Numbered from the stretch's first letter, positions 51,390-60,674 are shown. The stretch: DNA of 64,000 nucleotides from JAFAMS01 sp049520515 (GCA_049520515.1 JBEKPS010000001.1:603592-667591), one strand, 5' to 3'. The notes: generated by a model not told the origin, from the letters alone. A program made the numbers and translations.

Positions 51390-52031
51390 CTATGGGTGCC
51401 GTTGCTGCTCTTGCGTGAACGAGTCGCTGACGAGGCGGGCTGAGAGCGAGAGCACGTGATGCGTCTGGTCCTGATTGTTCACGAAATCGCCGTTGAGCAA
51501 GACTGCCATCGGAACGACGGTGTCTGCGTTGTAGCGCATCATTCCGCTCCACGTTCCCGTATTGCCGTTGGCGAAGGAGATCGTGCGCGTCACGTCCAGG
51601 TCGATGATGAGGTTCGCAGCCTGCCGCACATGATAATGCGTCTCGTGCGTCCCGCCCATCATTCCGCCGGAGCGGTCCCATTCGTCGCCGACTTCGAGCC
51701 CAGTCGCGTTTTCGAACTGTAGCGCGAGCATATCGAGAATCGTTTCTTCTTCAAACGTCAGCGTCTGCGCGCCATCGGGAATCACGCCCGACTTATCGAG
51801 AACGAGATTGTGGGCGCCCAGGTCGATGTCGCGAACGTGCTCATCGATTTGGATCGGCGTGGTGTAATCCGGCCGAACGGCGCCGACGTCGAGGTCGATC
51901 GTCATCGGTGAGGTCGTGCTGCCAACCCGCGTGTTCCCGGCATAGTGGAGATCACGCGAAGGTGCTTCATCCGCCATCAACCGTGATGGAACGAATAAAG
52001 CGAGGGCAATCACCAAATACGCCAGCTTCAT
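51390..52031 (-). CDS. Secreted hypothetical protein
   Basis: 213 residues with a signal (KLAYLVIALALFVPSRLMADE). The mature part is rich in Asp/Thr, with HETHYHVRQAANLIIDLDVTRTI and TGTWSGMMRYNADTVVPMAVL, beta-sheet like; a His/Thr-containing GTHETHYH may bind metal. Family not recognised. It lies 16 bp upstream of the phosphatase gene on the same strand. Confidence 0.65.
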   Translation of the reverse strand: MKLAYLVIALALFVPSRLMADEAPSRDLHYAGNTRVGSTTSPMTIDLDVGAVRPDYTTPIQIDEHVRDIDLGAHNLVLDKSGVIPDGAQTLTFEEETILDMLALQFENATGLEVGDEWDRSGGMMGGTHETHYHVRQAANLIIDLDVTRTISFANGNTGTWSGMMRYNADTVVPMAVLLNGDFVNNQDQTHHVLSLSARLVSDSFTQEQQRHP

Positions 52032-52093
52032 GACGCAGCGATTCCTTTCGAGAAAACGAGTCCCGGTGGAATCAACTCTACGATGATCGGACG

Positions 52094-53014
52094 TCAGCTT
52101 ACATTAATACTTTCTAACAATCGCGAATGACGCACGGCTTTCGTTAAGCGACCGTCAAGCGCGATCAAACCGATGAGAATCAATGCCATTCCGGCGACCA
52201 TTCCCCAACCAAGATGCTCGTGAAGGAACAGTCCTCCTAGGAACAGTGCGACGACCGGGACGATAAGCGTCACGAGCGATGCACTCACGGCACCCGCGTA
52301 GTTAATCAGCGCGAAGTAGACGATGTAGGCTGCCGACGTCGCGAGAACTGCCATGCCGAGCATCGCAGCCCACGTCGCCGCTGACGGCATCGGCAACATC
52401 CACGGCTTGTCGACGATGAGCTCGAACGGCAAGACGATGACCGAGCTCACAATCAGCTGACACGTCGATACCACGATCGGCGAGGTTCCGCGAAAGCTGC
52501 GGCCGTTGACGAGCGCGAAGCCGTAGCAGATCGGCGCGATAAAGCACGCGAGCTGCGCGACGCTCGCAAGATTGAAACCATGCACGACATCAGGGCCGAC
52601 AAGGACGACGATACCCACGAAACCCAGCGCGATCCCGATGATCGAGTTCACGGAAAACCGTTCGTCTTTGGTGCGAACATGAGCAATGATCGCCGTAAAG
52701 ATCGGCGTTGTGGCGCTGATGATCGATGCCAAGCCGCTCGAGATTTGCGTTTCGCAGGACGCGAACACGAGATACGGGATCACGTTGTTCGTGAGAGCAA
52801 TAAAAATATACGGCGTCCAATCCACGAGGCGTTGCGGAAGCGACAGGCGCCGTAGCCACACGACGGGGAGGAGTGCGATTGCTGCGATCCCGACGCGGCC
52901 GAGCACGAGCGTAAGCGCAGGAAGCCCCGCGTCGTCGAGGACTTTATAGAAGTAGAATGAGCCGCCCCACATCAGCGATAGAAGTAGGAGCAACCCCCAG
53001 TCCCGCGTCTTCAT
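52094..53014 (-). CDS. EamA/DMT-family transporter
   Basis: 306 residues, ten membrane helices in two EamA repeats. LSLMWGGSFYFYKVLDDAGLP and a first repeat ending LGFVGIVVLVGPD, a second beginning CFIAPICYGFALVNGRSF and ending LILIGLIALDG. Exporters of amino acids or metabolites belong here; the substrate is not readable. Confidence 0.88.
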   Translation of the reverse strand: MKTRDWGLLLLLSLMWGGSFYFYKVLDDAGLPALTLVLGRVGIAAIALLPVVWLRRLSLPQRLVDWTPYIFIALTNNVIPYLVFASCETQISSGLASIISATTPIFTAIIAHVRTKDERFSVNSIIGIALGFVGIVVLVGPDVVHGFNLASVAQLACFIAPICYGFALVNGRSFRGTSPIVVSTCQLIVSSVIVLPFELIVDKPWMLPMPSAATWAAMLGMAVLATSAAYIVYFALINYAGAVSASLVTLIVPVVALFLGGLFLHEHLGWGMVAGMALILIGLIALDGRLTKAVRHSRLLESINVS

Positions 53015-53059
53015 TCGACGCTACAACACGACCCACGCCGGATGCGATGCATAAGAAAA

Positions 53060-53090
53060 CGCCCGGCAGAGGGGTCATATCTGCCGGGCG
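53060..53090 (-). terminator. Rho-independent terminator after the small stress-like gene
   Basis: A perfect 11-bp stem CGCCCGGCAGA / TCTGCCGGGCG with a 9-nt loop, followed on the reverse strand by TTTTCTTAT. It ends the transcript of the gene at 53117-53335. Confidence 0.85.
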
Positions 53091-53116
53091 AGGTGGTGTT
53101 GGCGTTTTTCTATCCG

Positions 53117-53335
53117 TTATGTCTTGCTACGAATTTCTCGCTTGCCTTTATCGACGTCCGCCTGAATGTTGTGTTTCGTTTCATTCACGGCTGACCGCAC
53201 TTGATCGCTCTTTGACATCGTCGGATCGGATTCGCGATCGAGCTTCTCGATTTCCGCCGCTGTCCGATGTTTCGCTTCACTAACCGTGTCGCGAATGTTG
53301 TTTGCGGTCTTGTCTATTTCTCGTTCTAAGCTCAT
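53117..53335 (-). CDS. Small hydrophilic stress-type protein
   Basis: 72 residues, highly charged with no hydrophobic segment (LEREIDKTANNIRDTVSEAKHRTAAEIEKLDRES). It contains two similar halves, NIRDTVSEAKHRTAAEIEK and QVRSAVNETKHNIQADVDK, a helical repeat like CsbD/LEA-type proteins. Probably disordered or amphipathic, tentatively desiccation or osmotic stress. Followed by its own terminator. Confidence 0.7.
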   Translation of the reverse strand: MSLEREIDKTANNIRDTVSEAKHRTAAEIEKLDRESDPTMSKSDQVRSAVNETKHNIQADVDKGKREIRSKT

Positions 53336-53419
53336 GCTTAGCGCTTACCCAAAAGCGCCTCCCGCGAAAACACGCTTGCATGCTCTAGGGGCGATCAGAC
53401 GGACGGCGAAGCCGCCGCG

Positions 53420-55249
53420 GTGACGATCAAGACCGTCGACCGCGTAGCAGAGACGATTCTCGTCGCCGCGCTCGTCGGAGAGCTGTTGATCGTCGTCATC
53501 AACATTCTCGGACGCAGCTTCGGACGGACGGGCTTCATGTGGACGCCCGAGATCTCGCAGGTTGCGCTCTCGACGATGACGTTCATCGGCGGGGTCGTCG
53601 CCTATCGCCGCTCGCAGCACGCGCCGGTGCGCGCCGTGCTGAATCTGTTGCCGGAGCGCGGGGCGCGCTTCTGTCACACCCTCGCCGATGTCCTCATTTT
53701 TGCCGGCGCCTTGCTGGCAGCCATTACGTCGTATTGGCTCATCCAAGCGGGCTGGGACGAACGCACGCCGATTCTCGGCATTCCCGTCTCGACAATTGGA
53801 TTGCCGCTCGCGGTCGGGATGGTCTTGCTCGCGATCTACGCGCTCGTGCGGCTGTACGAGAACGCGCCGATGCTCGCGCTCCGAACGGGGATCGGCGTTG
53901 CCGTCGTGCTCGGTGCCGCGTACGCAACGCAAAGCTTCTGGCAACCACTCTTTGCTGGTGACGCCGCGGTGTTCACGGTCTTGATTCTGTTCGCGCTCGG
54001 AATCTTGAGCGGACTTCCGGTCGGATTCGCGCTGATGCTCGCTGCGGCCGCGTATCTCTGGCTCGCAAACGCGGCGCCGATGGTTACGCTCACGCAAAAC
54101 ATGGTGAATGGAACGAGCAACTACGTCCTGCTCGCGGTGCCGTTCTTCATCCTCGCCGGTCTGATCATGGAGCGCGGCGGGATCAGCTTGCGGCTGGTGC
54201 GGTTCGTGCACGCGCTCGTGGGCCATTTTCGCGGCGGCCTCTTACAAGTTGTCGTCGTGAGCATGTATCTCGTCTCGGGCTTGTCGGGCTCGAAAGCCGC
54301 CGACGTGGCTGCGGTCGGCTCCGTGATGCGCGACATGCTCGATCGTCAGAACTACAGTCGCGGCGAGGGCGCGGCCGTGCTCGCCGCGTCGGCTGCGATG
54401 GGCGAGACCGTTCCACCGAGCATCGCAATGCTGATCCTCGGCTCGATCACGAGTCTCTCGATTGCGGCACTTTTCAGCGCCGGTTTGATTCCGGCCGCCG
54501 TCATCGGCATCTGCTTGATGATGCTCATTTATGCGCGCGCGCGCTGGGCGAACTTGCCGCCAACGCCGCGCGCGTCGCTACAAACGATGGCGAAAAGCGG
54601 CCTTGCGGCGATCCCGGCCTTGGTGATGCCGGTACTGCTTTTCGGCGGAATCATCTTCGGAATCGCGACGCCGACGGAAGTATCGACGTTTGCGGTGATC
54701 TACGGTCTCGCGCTCGCAATCTTCATCTACAAAGAACTGCCGCCGAGGGAGCTGCTGCGCACGCTCATCGACAGCGCAACGCTTTCCGGAATGGTGCTCT
54801 TCATCTTGGCGACGGCATCGGCGTTTTCTTGGATGCTGACTATTGCGCAGCTTCCGCAACGTTTGGTGGCGCTGCTGCACTCGTTCAATGACAGCACCGC
54901 GGTCTTCATGGTTGGGTCGATTGTCCTATTGATTCTAACCGGATCGCTGCTCGAAGGTCTGCCGGCCCTTAATGTCCTCGCACCACTGCTCTTGCCGATC
55001 GCCGGAGACATCGGCATCAATCAACTGCACTACGGCATCGTGCTTGTCATCGCAATGGGCATCGGTGCATTCATGCCGCCGGCCGGCGTCGGCTTCTATG
55101 TCTGTTGCGCGATTCAACGCACGCATATTGAAGAAGCCTCGCGAGCGATGCTGCCGTATCTCGGCGTTCTCGTCGCGGGGCTTCTTATCGTAGCCTTTGT
55201 GCCGTGGTTTACGCTGCTCTTACCGCGAGCGGTCGGCCTCAGCCGTTGA
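53420..55249 (+). CDS. TRAP transporter fused permease (DctQ-DctM)
   Basis: 609 residues from GTG 53420. Residues 1-175 form a four-helix DctQ-type part (FMWTPEISQVALSTMTFIGGVVAYRR), and the rest the DctM part with FALGILSGLPVGFALMLAAA, GSKAADVAAVGSVM and ETVPPSIAMLILGS. It imports a carboxylate by sodium gradient with a DctP receptor, whose gene lies convergently at 55239-56246, overlapping by 11 bp at the ends. Confidence 0.94.
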   Translation: MTIKTVDRVAETILVAALVGELLIVVINILGRSFGRTGFMWTPEISQVALSTMTFIGGVVAYRRSQHAPVRAVLNLLPERGARFCHTLADVLIFAGALLAAITSYWLIQAGWDERTPILGIPVSTIGLPLAVGMVLLAIYALVRLYENAPMLALRTGIGVAVVLGAAYATQSFWQPLFAGDAAVFTVLILFALGILSGLPVGFALMLAAAAYLWLANAAPMVTLTQNMVNGTSNYVLLAVPFFILAGLIMERGGISLRLVRFVHALVGHFRGGLLQVVVVSMYLVSGLSGSKAADVAAVGSVMRDMLDRQNYSRGEGAAVLAASAAMGETVPPSIAMLILGSITSLSIAALFSAGLIPAAVIGICLMMLIYARARWANLPPTPRASLQTMAKSGLAAIPALVMPVLLFGGIIFGIATPTEVSTFAVIYGLALAIFIYKELPPRELLRTLIDSATLSGMVLFILATASAFSWMLTIAQLPQRLVALLHSFNDSTAVFMVGSIVLLILTGSLLEGLPALNVLAPLLLPIAGDIGINQLHYGIVLVIAMGIGAFMPPAGVGFYVCCAIQRTHIEEASRAMLPYLGVLVAGLLIVAFVPWFTLLLPRAVGLSR

Positions 55250-56246
55250 GCATCTTTTTCAAGATGCCCTGGAATTTCTCGACGTTGCCCGCTCCGGCGT
55301 AGTTTGCGATCTTCACGATCGCAGGACCCATCTTAGCGCGGAATGGCCCCGTATCCGGACGCGTGATCTGCATCCCGAGACCACCCAGCTTCGTGATCTG
55401 CTGTTCTTCTTGATCGCCCATCATGTTGCGCATCAGATCGCCGGCGCTGCGCCCTTCTTCGTGCATGATGTTTTGCTGCGCCGGCGTTAGCTTCTTCCAG
55501 GTCAGCGCACTGAACGTGAGGATCATGTTGTTGTAGATGTGGCGCGTCAGTGCGAGATACTTTTGTACCTCATAGTACTTGTTGAAGAAAATGACCGCGA
55601 TCGGGTTTTCTTCACCGTCGACGACGTGTTGCGAGAGCGCCAGATACAACTCTGCGAACGAGATCGGCGTAACGATTGCGCCAAGAGCCTCCATCGAGGA
55701 TGCGATCTGGATTTCCGGCGGTGTGCGAAGTTTGAGGCCTTTGACGTCGTCCGGTGTGTTGATCGGACGAACGGTGTTCGTGATGTTGCGGAAGCCGTAG
55801 TCCCAGTTGCGCAACGTTATGAATCCCTGATTGACGGCGAGCGGTGCCAGCCAATCGGAGAGCGCCGCGTCGAGGACGCGGAACGCTTCGGGACGATTGC
55901 GAAACGCGAATGGCAACTCGACAGCCGCGAACGCCTTTTCGTACTTGTCGAGCTGGCCCTGTGTGGGAAGGCCGATGTCGATCGCGCCTTCACGAATTTG
56001 GGCGGCCTGCTGCGGCGGATCGCCGAGCTGATTGTTCGGGAAGATCGCGACCTTGATCGCGCCCTGCGTGCGTGCTTCAACGCGATCGGCGAATTGTTTG
56101 GCTGCAATGTTCGCCGGATGATCGAGTGCGGCGAAGTGTGCGAAGCGCAGCGTCATCGTCCCGGCTGCGCGCGAAATGTGCGGGAATCCAAATGTCGCAG
56201 CGGCACCAGCCGTTGCGGTGGACCGAATAAAAGTTCTGCGCTCCAT
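55239..56246 (-). CDS. TRAP transporter substrate-binding protein (DctP family)
   Basis: 335 residues. The N-terminus ERRTFIRSTATAGAAATFGFP is twin-arginine-like. The mature domain has TLRFAHFAALDHPANIAAKQFADRVE, PNNQLGDPPQQAAQIREGAID, and GLKLRTPPEIQIASSMEALGAIVTPISFAELYLAL, where the Arg of LR-TPP binds the ligand carboxylate. Transcribed against the fused permease gene. Confidence 0.93.
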   Translation of the reverse strand: MERRTFIRSTATAGAAATFGFPHISRAAGTMTLRFAHFAALDHPANIAAKQFADRVEARTQGAIKVAIFPNNQLGDPPQQAAQIREGAIDIGLPTQGQLDKYEKAFAAVELPFAFRNRPEAFRVLDAALSDWLAPLAVNQGFITLRNWDYGFRNITNTVRPINTPDDVKGLKLRTPPEIQIASSMEALGAIVTPISFAELYLALSQHVVDGEENPIAVIFFNKYYEVQKYLALTRHIYNNMILTFSALTWKKLTPAQQNIMHEEGRSAGDLMRNMMGDQEEQQITKLGGLGMQITRPDTGPFRAKMGPAIVKIANYAGAGNVEKFQGILKKMLNG

Positions 56247-56263
56247 GACCCCTCCGAGCGAAG

Positions 56264-57070
56264 TTAGCGTGGCGACGTGTTAGCTCTTGTTTGTGTAAGT
56301 CCCGTCGGCGGTCCGTCGATTGCCGTCCAGCCGCCATCGATGAAGAGCGTAGAGCCTGTGATGTAGCTCGCCGCATCGGAAACCAGAAACGCTACGACGC
56401 TCCCGATTTCCTCGGGCTTCGCCCACCGCCCGAGCATCGTATGCTTCGCGTACGTCTCGTAAATCTCGGGCTTCTCCTTGATCGGCGCGGTAAGCGCGGT
56501 CTCAACCACGCTCGGTGCGATCGCGTTCACGCGCACGCCGTATTGTCCGACCTCTGATGCCGTACCGGTGACGAGCTGCACGATGGCGGCCTTCGTTGCG
56601 GCATAGACCGCAAGACCCGGCTCGAGCGTCACGGCGCGAATCGACGACGACGCGACGATGCTTCCGCCGCCACCTTCGATCAACATGCGGCTGAAGGTCC
56701 GCAAGAACAGAAACGTGCCTTTGAGATTGGTGGCGATGACGCGATCGAAATCCGACTCGTCGTAATCGCTAACGAGCCGGCGCACGTTGATCCCCGGAGT
56801 CGTCACAGCCGCATGCAAGCGCGGAAACTTTTTGGAAGCAAAATCGGCGAGCTTCGCGATATCGCCGGCGCTCGATGCATCGCAGACGAACGCCTCACCG
56901 TCGATCGCGCGCGCCGTCGCCTCGACGCCCGCTTTATCGATATCGGCGCAGATGACGCGCGCACCCAGAGCCGCGATCGCTTCTGCCGAGGCCTTACCGA
57001 TGCCGGAGGCTGCACCCAACACCACCGCGTTTTTTCCCCTCAAATCGAAGAGCTGCTTGTAGTTCGTCAC
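56264..57070 (-). CDS. Short-chain dehydrogenase/reductase
   Basis: 268 residues from GTG 57070 (GTGA overlap with the NiCoT gene). GAASGIGKA is the NAD(P) loop, NLKGTFLFL the Asn helix, SSSIRA the Ser, and YAATKAA the catalytic Tyr-Lys. Asp in CADIDKAG suggests NAD preference. Substrate unknown; the neighbouring TRAP system could supply a hydroxy acid. Confidence 0.93.
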   Translation of the reverse strand: MTNYKQLFDLRGKNAVVLGAASGIGKASAEAIAALGARVICADIDKAGVEATARAIDGEAFVCDASSAGDIAKLADFASKKFPRLHAAVTTPGINVRRLVSDYDESDFDRVIATNLKGTFLFLRTFSRMLIEGGGGSIVASSSIRAVTLEPGLAVYAATKAAIVQLVTGTASEVGQYGVRVNAIAPSVVETALTAPIKEKPEIYETYAKHTMLGRWAKPEEIGSVVAFLVSDAASYITGSTLFIDGGWTAIDGPPTGLTQTRANTSPR

Positions 57071-57840
57071 GGCGTCTCCGGGAGCGGCGCAGCGAATCGC
57101 GCGCGGAGCGCGACGTACGCGAAGACGATAACGCACGTTGCGACGAGCACGCCGCTGACCGCGAGCTCGGAGAGCGGGACGTTCCATCCTGCGAGCTGCA
57201 GCGATTCATAGACTGCGACGCCAAGCGCAATCAGGGTCACCGTCCAAAGCCACGCGCGCGTTGCGGCTGCGCCGCGTCCTGTACGGACGAATCTCGAGAC
57301 GAGCACACTATCGAAGGTGTCGGTGAGAATCATCCCCGCGCAGAATGCCGCTCCGATCGCGAGTGCCGATGCGATTCCGCCGGACGCGATAACGACGTAG
57401 GCAGCGATTTGACTCGACGTCTCGAAACCGAGGCCGAAAAGAAATCCGACGGGGAGCGCTGCCAGAATCCCGTGCCGCTCGAAGAGCGGCGAGAGGAGTT
57501 GCGTGCGCAATCCCACGGGCATAGCATCCCGCGATGCAATCAGGCGCCGCACGTTGAGCGCCGCCATCAACACCAGAATGATGACGCTGAGCCACGTGCC
57601 GGCGCGCTCGAGCCCCGGGCCGAAAACTCCGTGTTGACCTACCGCACCGATCAAGAGCGCAATCGCCAAAATCATGATCGTGTGCCCGCTCGCAAAGAGC
57701 GTACCGACGAATCTGCTTGCGGATGGGTGTGTACGCGCCGTGTTGCGGGTCAGATTGTCAATGGCAGCCAAATGATCGGGGTCGGCGCCGTGGCGCAATC
57801 CCAACAACATGGCCGCAAGAAGTGACGCGAAAAAACCCAC
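57067..57840 (-). CDS. Nickel/cobalt transporter, NiCoT family
   Basis: 257 residues, seven or eight helices. GLRHGADPDHLAAIDNLTR is the H-x4-D-H signature; SGHTIMI and GLGFETSSQ are the other conserved motifs. Imports Ni2+ or Co2+. The link to cobalamin (glutamate mutase at the window start) is only suggestive. Confidence 0.9.
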   Translation of the reverse strand: MGFFASLLAAMLLGLRHGADPDHLAAIDNLTRNTARTHPSASRFVGTLFASGHTIMILAIALLIGAVGQHGVFGPGLERAGTWLSVIILVLMAALNVRRLIASRDAMPVGLRTQLLSPLFERHGILAALPVGFLFGLGFETSSQIAAYVVIASGGIASALAIGAAFCAGMILTDTFDSVLVSRFVRTGRGAAATRAWLWTVTLIALGVAVYESLQLAGWNVPLSELAVSGVLVATCVIVFAYVALRARFAAPLPETP

Positions 57841-57877
57841 AACAGCGTCCTGCGGAAAGCGAGAAACCTATTCCTTT

Positions 57878-58357
57878 ATGAGTGAGGTTCACGACTTTTT
57901 CGTCGCCAGTGTCGGCGCGGCAGCGGCCTTCATCGGCTTGCTGTTCGTCGCCGTGACGCTTGCGCCGGAACGTATCTTCGGTCCCGACGCGCACCCCAGG
58001 CGCCGTGCCGATGCGACGCGCGCGTTCGTCGCACTCGGCAACATCTTCCTGATGTCGCTCGCGGCACTGATACCGCATCAGGGAGTGGAGATCATGCTTC
58101 TGATTTCCGTACTCTCGATCGCGCAGCTCGCCCGCGAAGCCGTGCGCGTGTCGAGGCACCATCCGCTAATGCAAGTTCTACGCACGTTCGGCCTCATCTC
58201 GCTCGTGATTTACGTCTACGAGTTCGTACTCATTGCCCGGACGATCATGTTTGGAGGCGGCTTCGAGGGCCTGGTCGGCGTCATCTTCGGGTTGTTTGCG
58301 TACGCACTTGCGACGTCGTGGAATCTCTTGGGGGCGAAAGAACTACCGGCTAACTAA
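57878..58357 (+). CDS. Small membrane protein, unknown
   Basis: 159 residues from ATG 57878 with four hydrophobic helices (VGAAAAFIGLLFVAVTLAP, NIFLMSLAALIPHQ, FGLISLVIYVYEFVLIA and VGVIFGLFAYALATSW). No family recognised. Convergent with the pirin gene (overlap 8 bp). Confidence 0.75.
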   Translation: MSEVHDFFVASVGAAAAFIGLLFVAVTLAPERIFGPDAHPRRRADATRAFVALGNIFLMSLAALIPHQGVEIMLLISVLSIAQLAREAVRVSRHHPLMQVLRTFGLISLVIYVYEFVLIARTIMFGGGFEGLVGVIFGLFAYALATSWNLLGAKELPAN

Positions 58358-59204
58358 CGCGCGCGATTTCTCCGAAGTGACCGGCGCGAAAGTCATCGAA
58401 TGCGCGCTGCAGCTCGTCGTTCGTGTTCATCACGAACGGACCATAACGCGCAACCGGCTCGTGCAGCGGGATGCCGGCGAGCACGAGCACTTCGATGCCG
58501 TTCTCCCCGCCGTGAAGATGCAGTTCTGTCGGCGCATCTTCGAGCAACGCGACATCGTATTGCTTCAGCGTCTTTCCTTCGACGCTGCCGGAACCCGAGA
58601 TCGTGTGCACGATCGCGTTCGAACCCGGCGCGATTGCGAATGTCGCATCACGACCGGCATCGATCTTCACGTGCAGCAGCGTCGTCGGAACCGTCGTCTC
58701 GATCGGCGAGCGATGACCCTCGGCTTCGCCGGCGATGACGCGCACCCAATGCCCGTCCTTTTCATAGGACGGCAACGTTGCGCCCGAATACTCTTGATAG
58801 CGCGGCTGCGACATCTTCTGATCGCGCGGCAGATTCACCCAAATTTGGAAACCGTGCATCTTCCCGCCGCTCTCCATGATGTCGGGTGCCGGCATCTCCG
58901 AGTGGATGACGCCTTTTCCGGCCGTCATCCATTGCACGTCGCCGCTGCGAATCTCGCCGCGATGCCCGTGCGAATCCTCGTGCTGCATCGCACCGTCCAT
59001 GATGTACGTGACCGTCTCGAAGCCGCGATGCGGATGATCGGGCGCGCCGATCGCCTCGCCGGGAGCGTAATTGACCGGCCCCATCTCATCGATCAAGAGA
59101 AACGGATCGAAGTAGGAGAGGCCGTTGACCGGAAACGGCCGGTGGACGATGAAACCGCCGCCCTCGGTGAATTGCTGGGCGGGGACGATGCGAATTTGAC
59201 TCAT
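58350..59204 (-). CDS. Pirin family protein
   Basis: 284 residues, two cupin domains. FDPFLLIDEMGP, DHPHRGFETVTYIMDG with the metal-binding His residues, HEDSHGHRGEIRSGDVQWMTAGKGVIHSEMP are pirin signatures. Pirins can be metal-dependent quercetin dioxygenases or redox regulators. Here it precedes (same strand, 7 bp) nothing and follows the NTF2-like gene by 7 bp. Confidence 0.93.
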   Translation of the reverse strand: MSQIRIVPAQQFTEGGGFIVHRPFPVNGLSYFDPFLLIDEMGPVNYAPGEAIGAPDHPHRGFETVTYIMDGAMQHEDSHGHRGEIRSGDVQWMTAGKGVIHSEMPAPDIMESGGKMHGFQIWVNLPRDQKMSQPRYQEYSGATLPSYEKDGHWVRVIAGEAEGHRSPIETTVPTTLLHVKIDAGRDATFAIAPGSNAIVHTISGSGSVEGKTLKQYDVALLEDAPTELHLHGGENGIEVLVLAGIPLHEPVARYGPFVMNTNDELQRAFDDFRAGHFGEIARVS

Positions 59205-59211
59205 ACACTAC

Positions 59212-59625
59212 CTAGAACAGGTATTGGGTTGCACCGGCTTCCCATACGTTAAAAGTCGCTTCCCAGACGGCGACCTTCCGGCCGCGCATGGTCCAAAACT
59301 CGGTCCCACGTCCGCGCATCGATTTCCCGGTTTGGGCGTCTTCCCACTCGCCTTCCCACATGTTGCCGATCATGTCGCCGGAAAGCATGCGCAGATATTT
59401 CTTCAAGCGATAGTTCTTCTGACGCGCCATCCGCAAGCGTAAGAACGCCTCGACTTCGGCAATCCCGTGCATCTCGGGGAAATCCGCAAAACGCACGACC
59501 ACGTCGTCCGTGAAGCCTTTGATCATTTGATCGACGTCGCCGCTGCCGAACGCCGTCTCAACTTCTTTGACGAATGCGCGCGCACTCTCGAGCGAGTCGG
59601 TAGCCGTGAACGAAGAAACATCCAT
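59212..59625 (-). CDS. NTF2-like (SnoaL) protein
   Basis: 137 residues, cone-shaped NTF2 fold: ARAFVKEVETAFGSGDVDQMIKGFTDDVVVRFADFPEMHGIAEVEAFLRLRM, WEGEWEDAQTGKSMRGRGTEFWTMRGRKVAVWEATFNVWE. Small-molecule isomerase, hydratase or binding roles are possible. First gene of the pair with pirin. Confidence 0.85.
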   Translation of the reverse strand: MDVSSFTATDSLESARAFVKEVETAFGSGDVDQMIKGFTDDVVVRFADFPEMHGIAEVEAFLRLRMARQKNYRLKKYLRMLSGDMIGNMWEGEWEDAQTGKSMRGRGTEFWTMRGRKVAVWEATFNVWEAGATQYLF

Positions 59626-59684
59626 GCGGGTGACTACGGCCCGGCTGGCGAGGAGCCTTTAGCGGCCGCGTTCAAGCGTCGTCC

Positions 59685-60062
59685 ATGGACAAGGCAAAAG
59701 TTTATCGATGGGACGACGTCGAGGAAGAGACCCTCAAGAAGGGCGTTCGCCGCAAGTTCATCCACGGCGAGTCCGCGATGATCGCGCGCTTCGATCTGGC
59801 TAAGGGTGAGATCGTCCCCGAGCACTCGCACCATAACGAGCAACTCTCGTACATCGTCTCCGGCGCGCTCAAATTCACGCTCGGCGGCGCCGACGAAATC
59901 ATCGTGCGCGGCGGCGAGGTGTTGGTGATACCGTCCAACTTGCCGCACGCGGCGGAAACGCTCGAAGATTGCGTCGCAATCGACGTCTTTTCTCCGCCCC
60001 GCCAGGACTGGATAGATAAGACGGATTCCTATATTCGTGAGGAAATCACAGCCGCGAACTAG
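59685..60062 (+). CDS. Cupin domain protein
   Basis: 125 residues. Motif 1 is EHSHHNEQLSYIVSG, motif 2 GGEVLVIPSNLPHAAE; metal-binding His/Glu are complete. Single-domain cupins of this type are often small oxygenases or regulators of unknown substrate. No signal peptide. Confidence 0.88.
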   Translation: MDKAKVYRWDDVEEETLKKGVRRKFIHGESAMIARFDLAKGEIVPEHSHHNEQLSYIVSGALKFTLGGADEIIVRGGEVLVIPSNLPHAAETLEDCVAIDVFSPPRQDWIDKTDSYIREEITAAN

Positions 60063-60101
60063 GGCGTTTACCTGGGACGCCTGCTTGGGAAGAACGCTCC
60101 C

Positions 60102-60395
60102 ATGGAAGACAAGGTAGCGGCTATTTACGAGCTCCGCGAAGCCGCGGAACAGCATGCCCGGATCGAAGCCAAGGTCGGCGAAAAACCCCGAGGAACGGAC
60201 CGCGACCGTCTCCTCGATGCGCGGATCGAGCTGGAGCAGAAAACACAGCGCGCCATCGAATCGTGCGTATATTGTGGTCGCGCGCACAGCGACGATGAAG
60301 ACGATTGCGACGGTGGCAAGGGTTCGAAAGGGAACGTGATTTCGATCGACTTCAACCAGCGCGGCAAGTCGCAGGAGGAGCCTCCGCCCCCGTAA
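60102..60395 (+). CDS. Hypothetical protein with a Cys/His cluster
   Basis: 97 residues. A helical, charged N-terminus (AAIYELREAAEQHARIEAK) is followed by SCVYCGRAHSDDEDDC, a possible zinc site, and a Gly/Pro-rich end. No family recognised. Translation evidence is moderate (GGGAAGAA upstream). Confidence 0.55.
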   Translation: MEDKVAAIYELREAAEQHARIEAKVGEKPRGTDRDRLLDARIELEQKTQRAIESCVYCGRAHSDDEDDCDGGKGSKGNVISIDFNQRGKSQEEPPPP

Positions 60396-60404
60396 CGGAG
60401 CACG

Positions 60405-60433
60405 GAAGAACCGCTTATTCAAGGAGGTTCTTC
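60405..60433 (+). promoter_or_regulatory. Hairpin that partly hides the ribosome site of the next gene
   Basis: GAAGAACC (60405-60412) pairs perfectly with GGTTCTTC (60426-60433), loop 13 nt. The AAGGAGG site (60421-60427) has its last two G in the stem. It could tune translation of the 79-residue membrane protein that starts at 60435. Confidence 0.45.
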
Positions 60434-60434
60434 G

Positions 60435-60674
60435 GTGCAAACCTTTCGTCAAACGTATCTCGCAACGATGACGGCTCTCGCTACCGCAGGGTTCGGTCTT
60501 CTGGCTGCCGGCGCGTGGAACACCGCGATCGGCGACCTGCTCAAGACATTCTTGCCGCGAGGTGCCGGCGTAATTTCCGAGTTGTTCTACGCGCTTATCG
60601 TAACGCTCTTGGCGATCGTCGTTATCAACGCGCTCGGAAAACTCGCGGACAAATCGCAGTCGATTATCAAGTAG
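60435..60674 (+). CDS. Small two-helix membrane protein
   Basis: 79 residues from GTG 60435. Two helices: YLATMTALATAGFGLLAAGAW and LFYALIVTLLAIVVINAL. DUF5654-like by size and layout; function unknown. Convergent and abutting the selenoprotein candidate (60674/60675). Confidence 0.75.
   Translation: MQTFRQTYLATMTALATAGFGLLAAGAWNTAIGDLLKTFLPRGAGVISELFYALIVTLLAIVVINALGKLADKSQSIIK

Noticed and set aside
53345..54226. 293-codon reverse-strand frame inside the TRAP permease.
   Set aside because: Shadow rich in Arg/Glu/His; the forward frame is a complete membrane protein.
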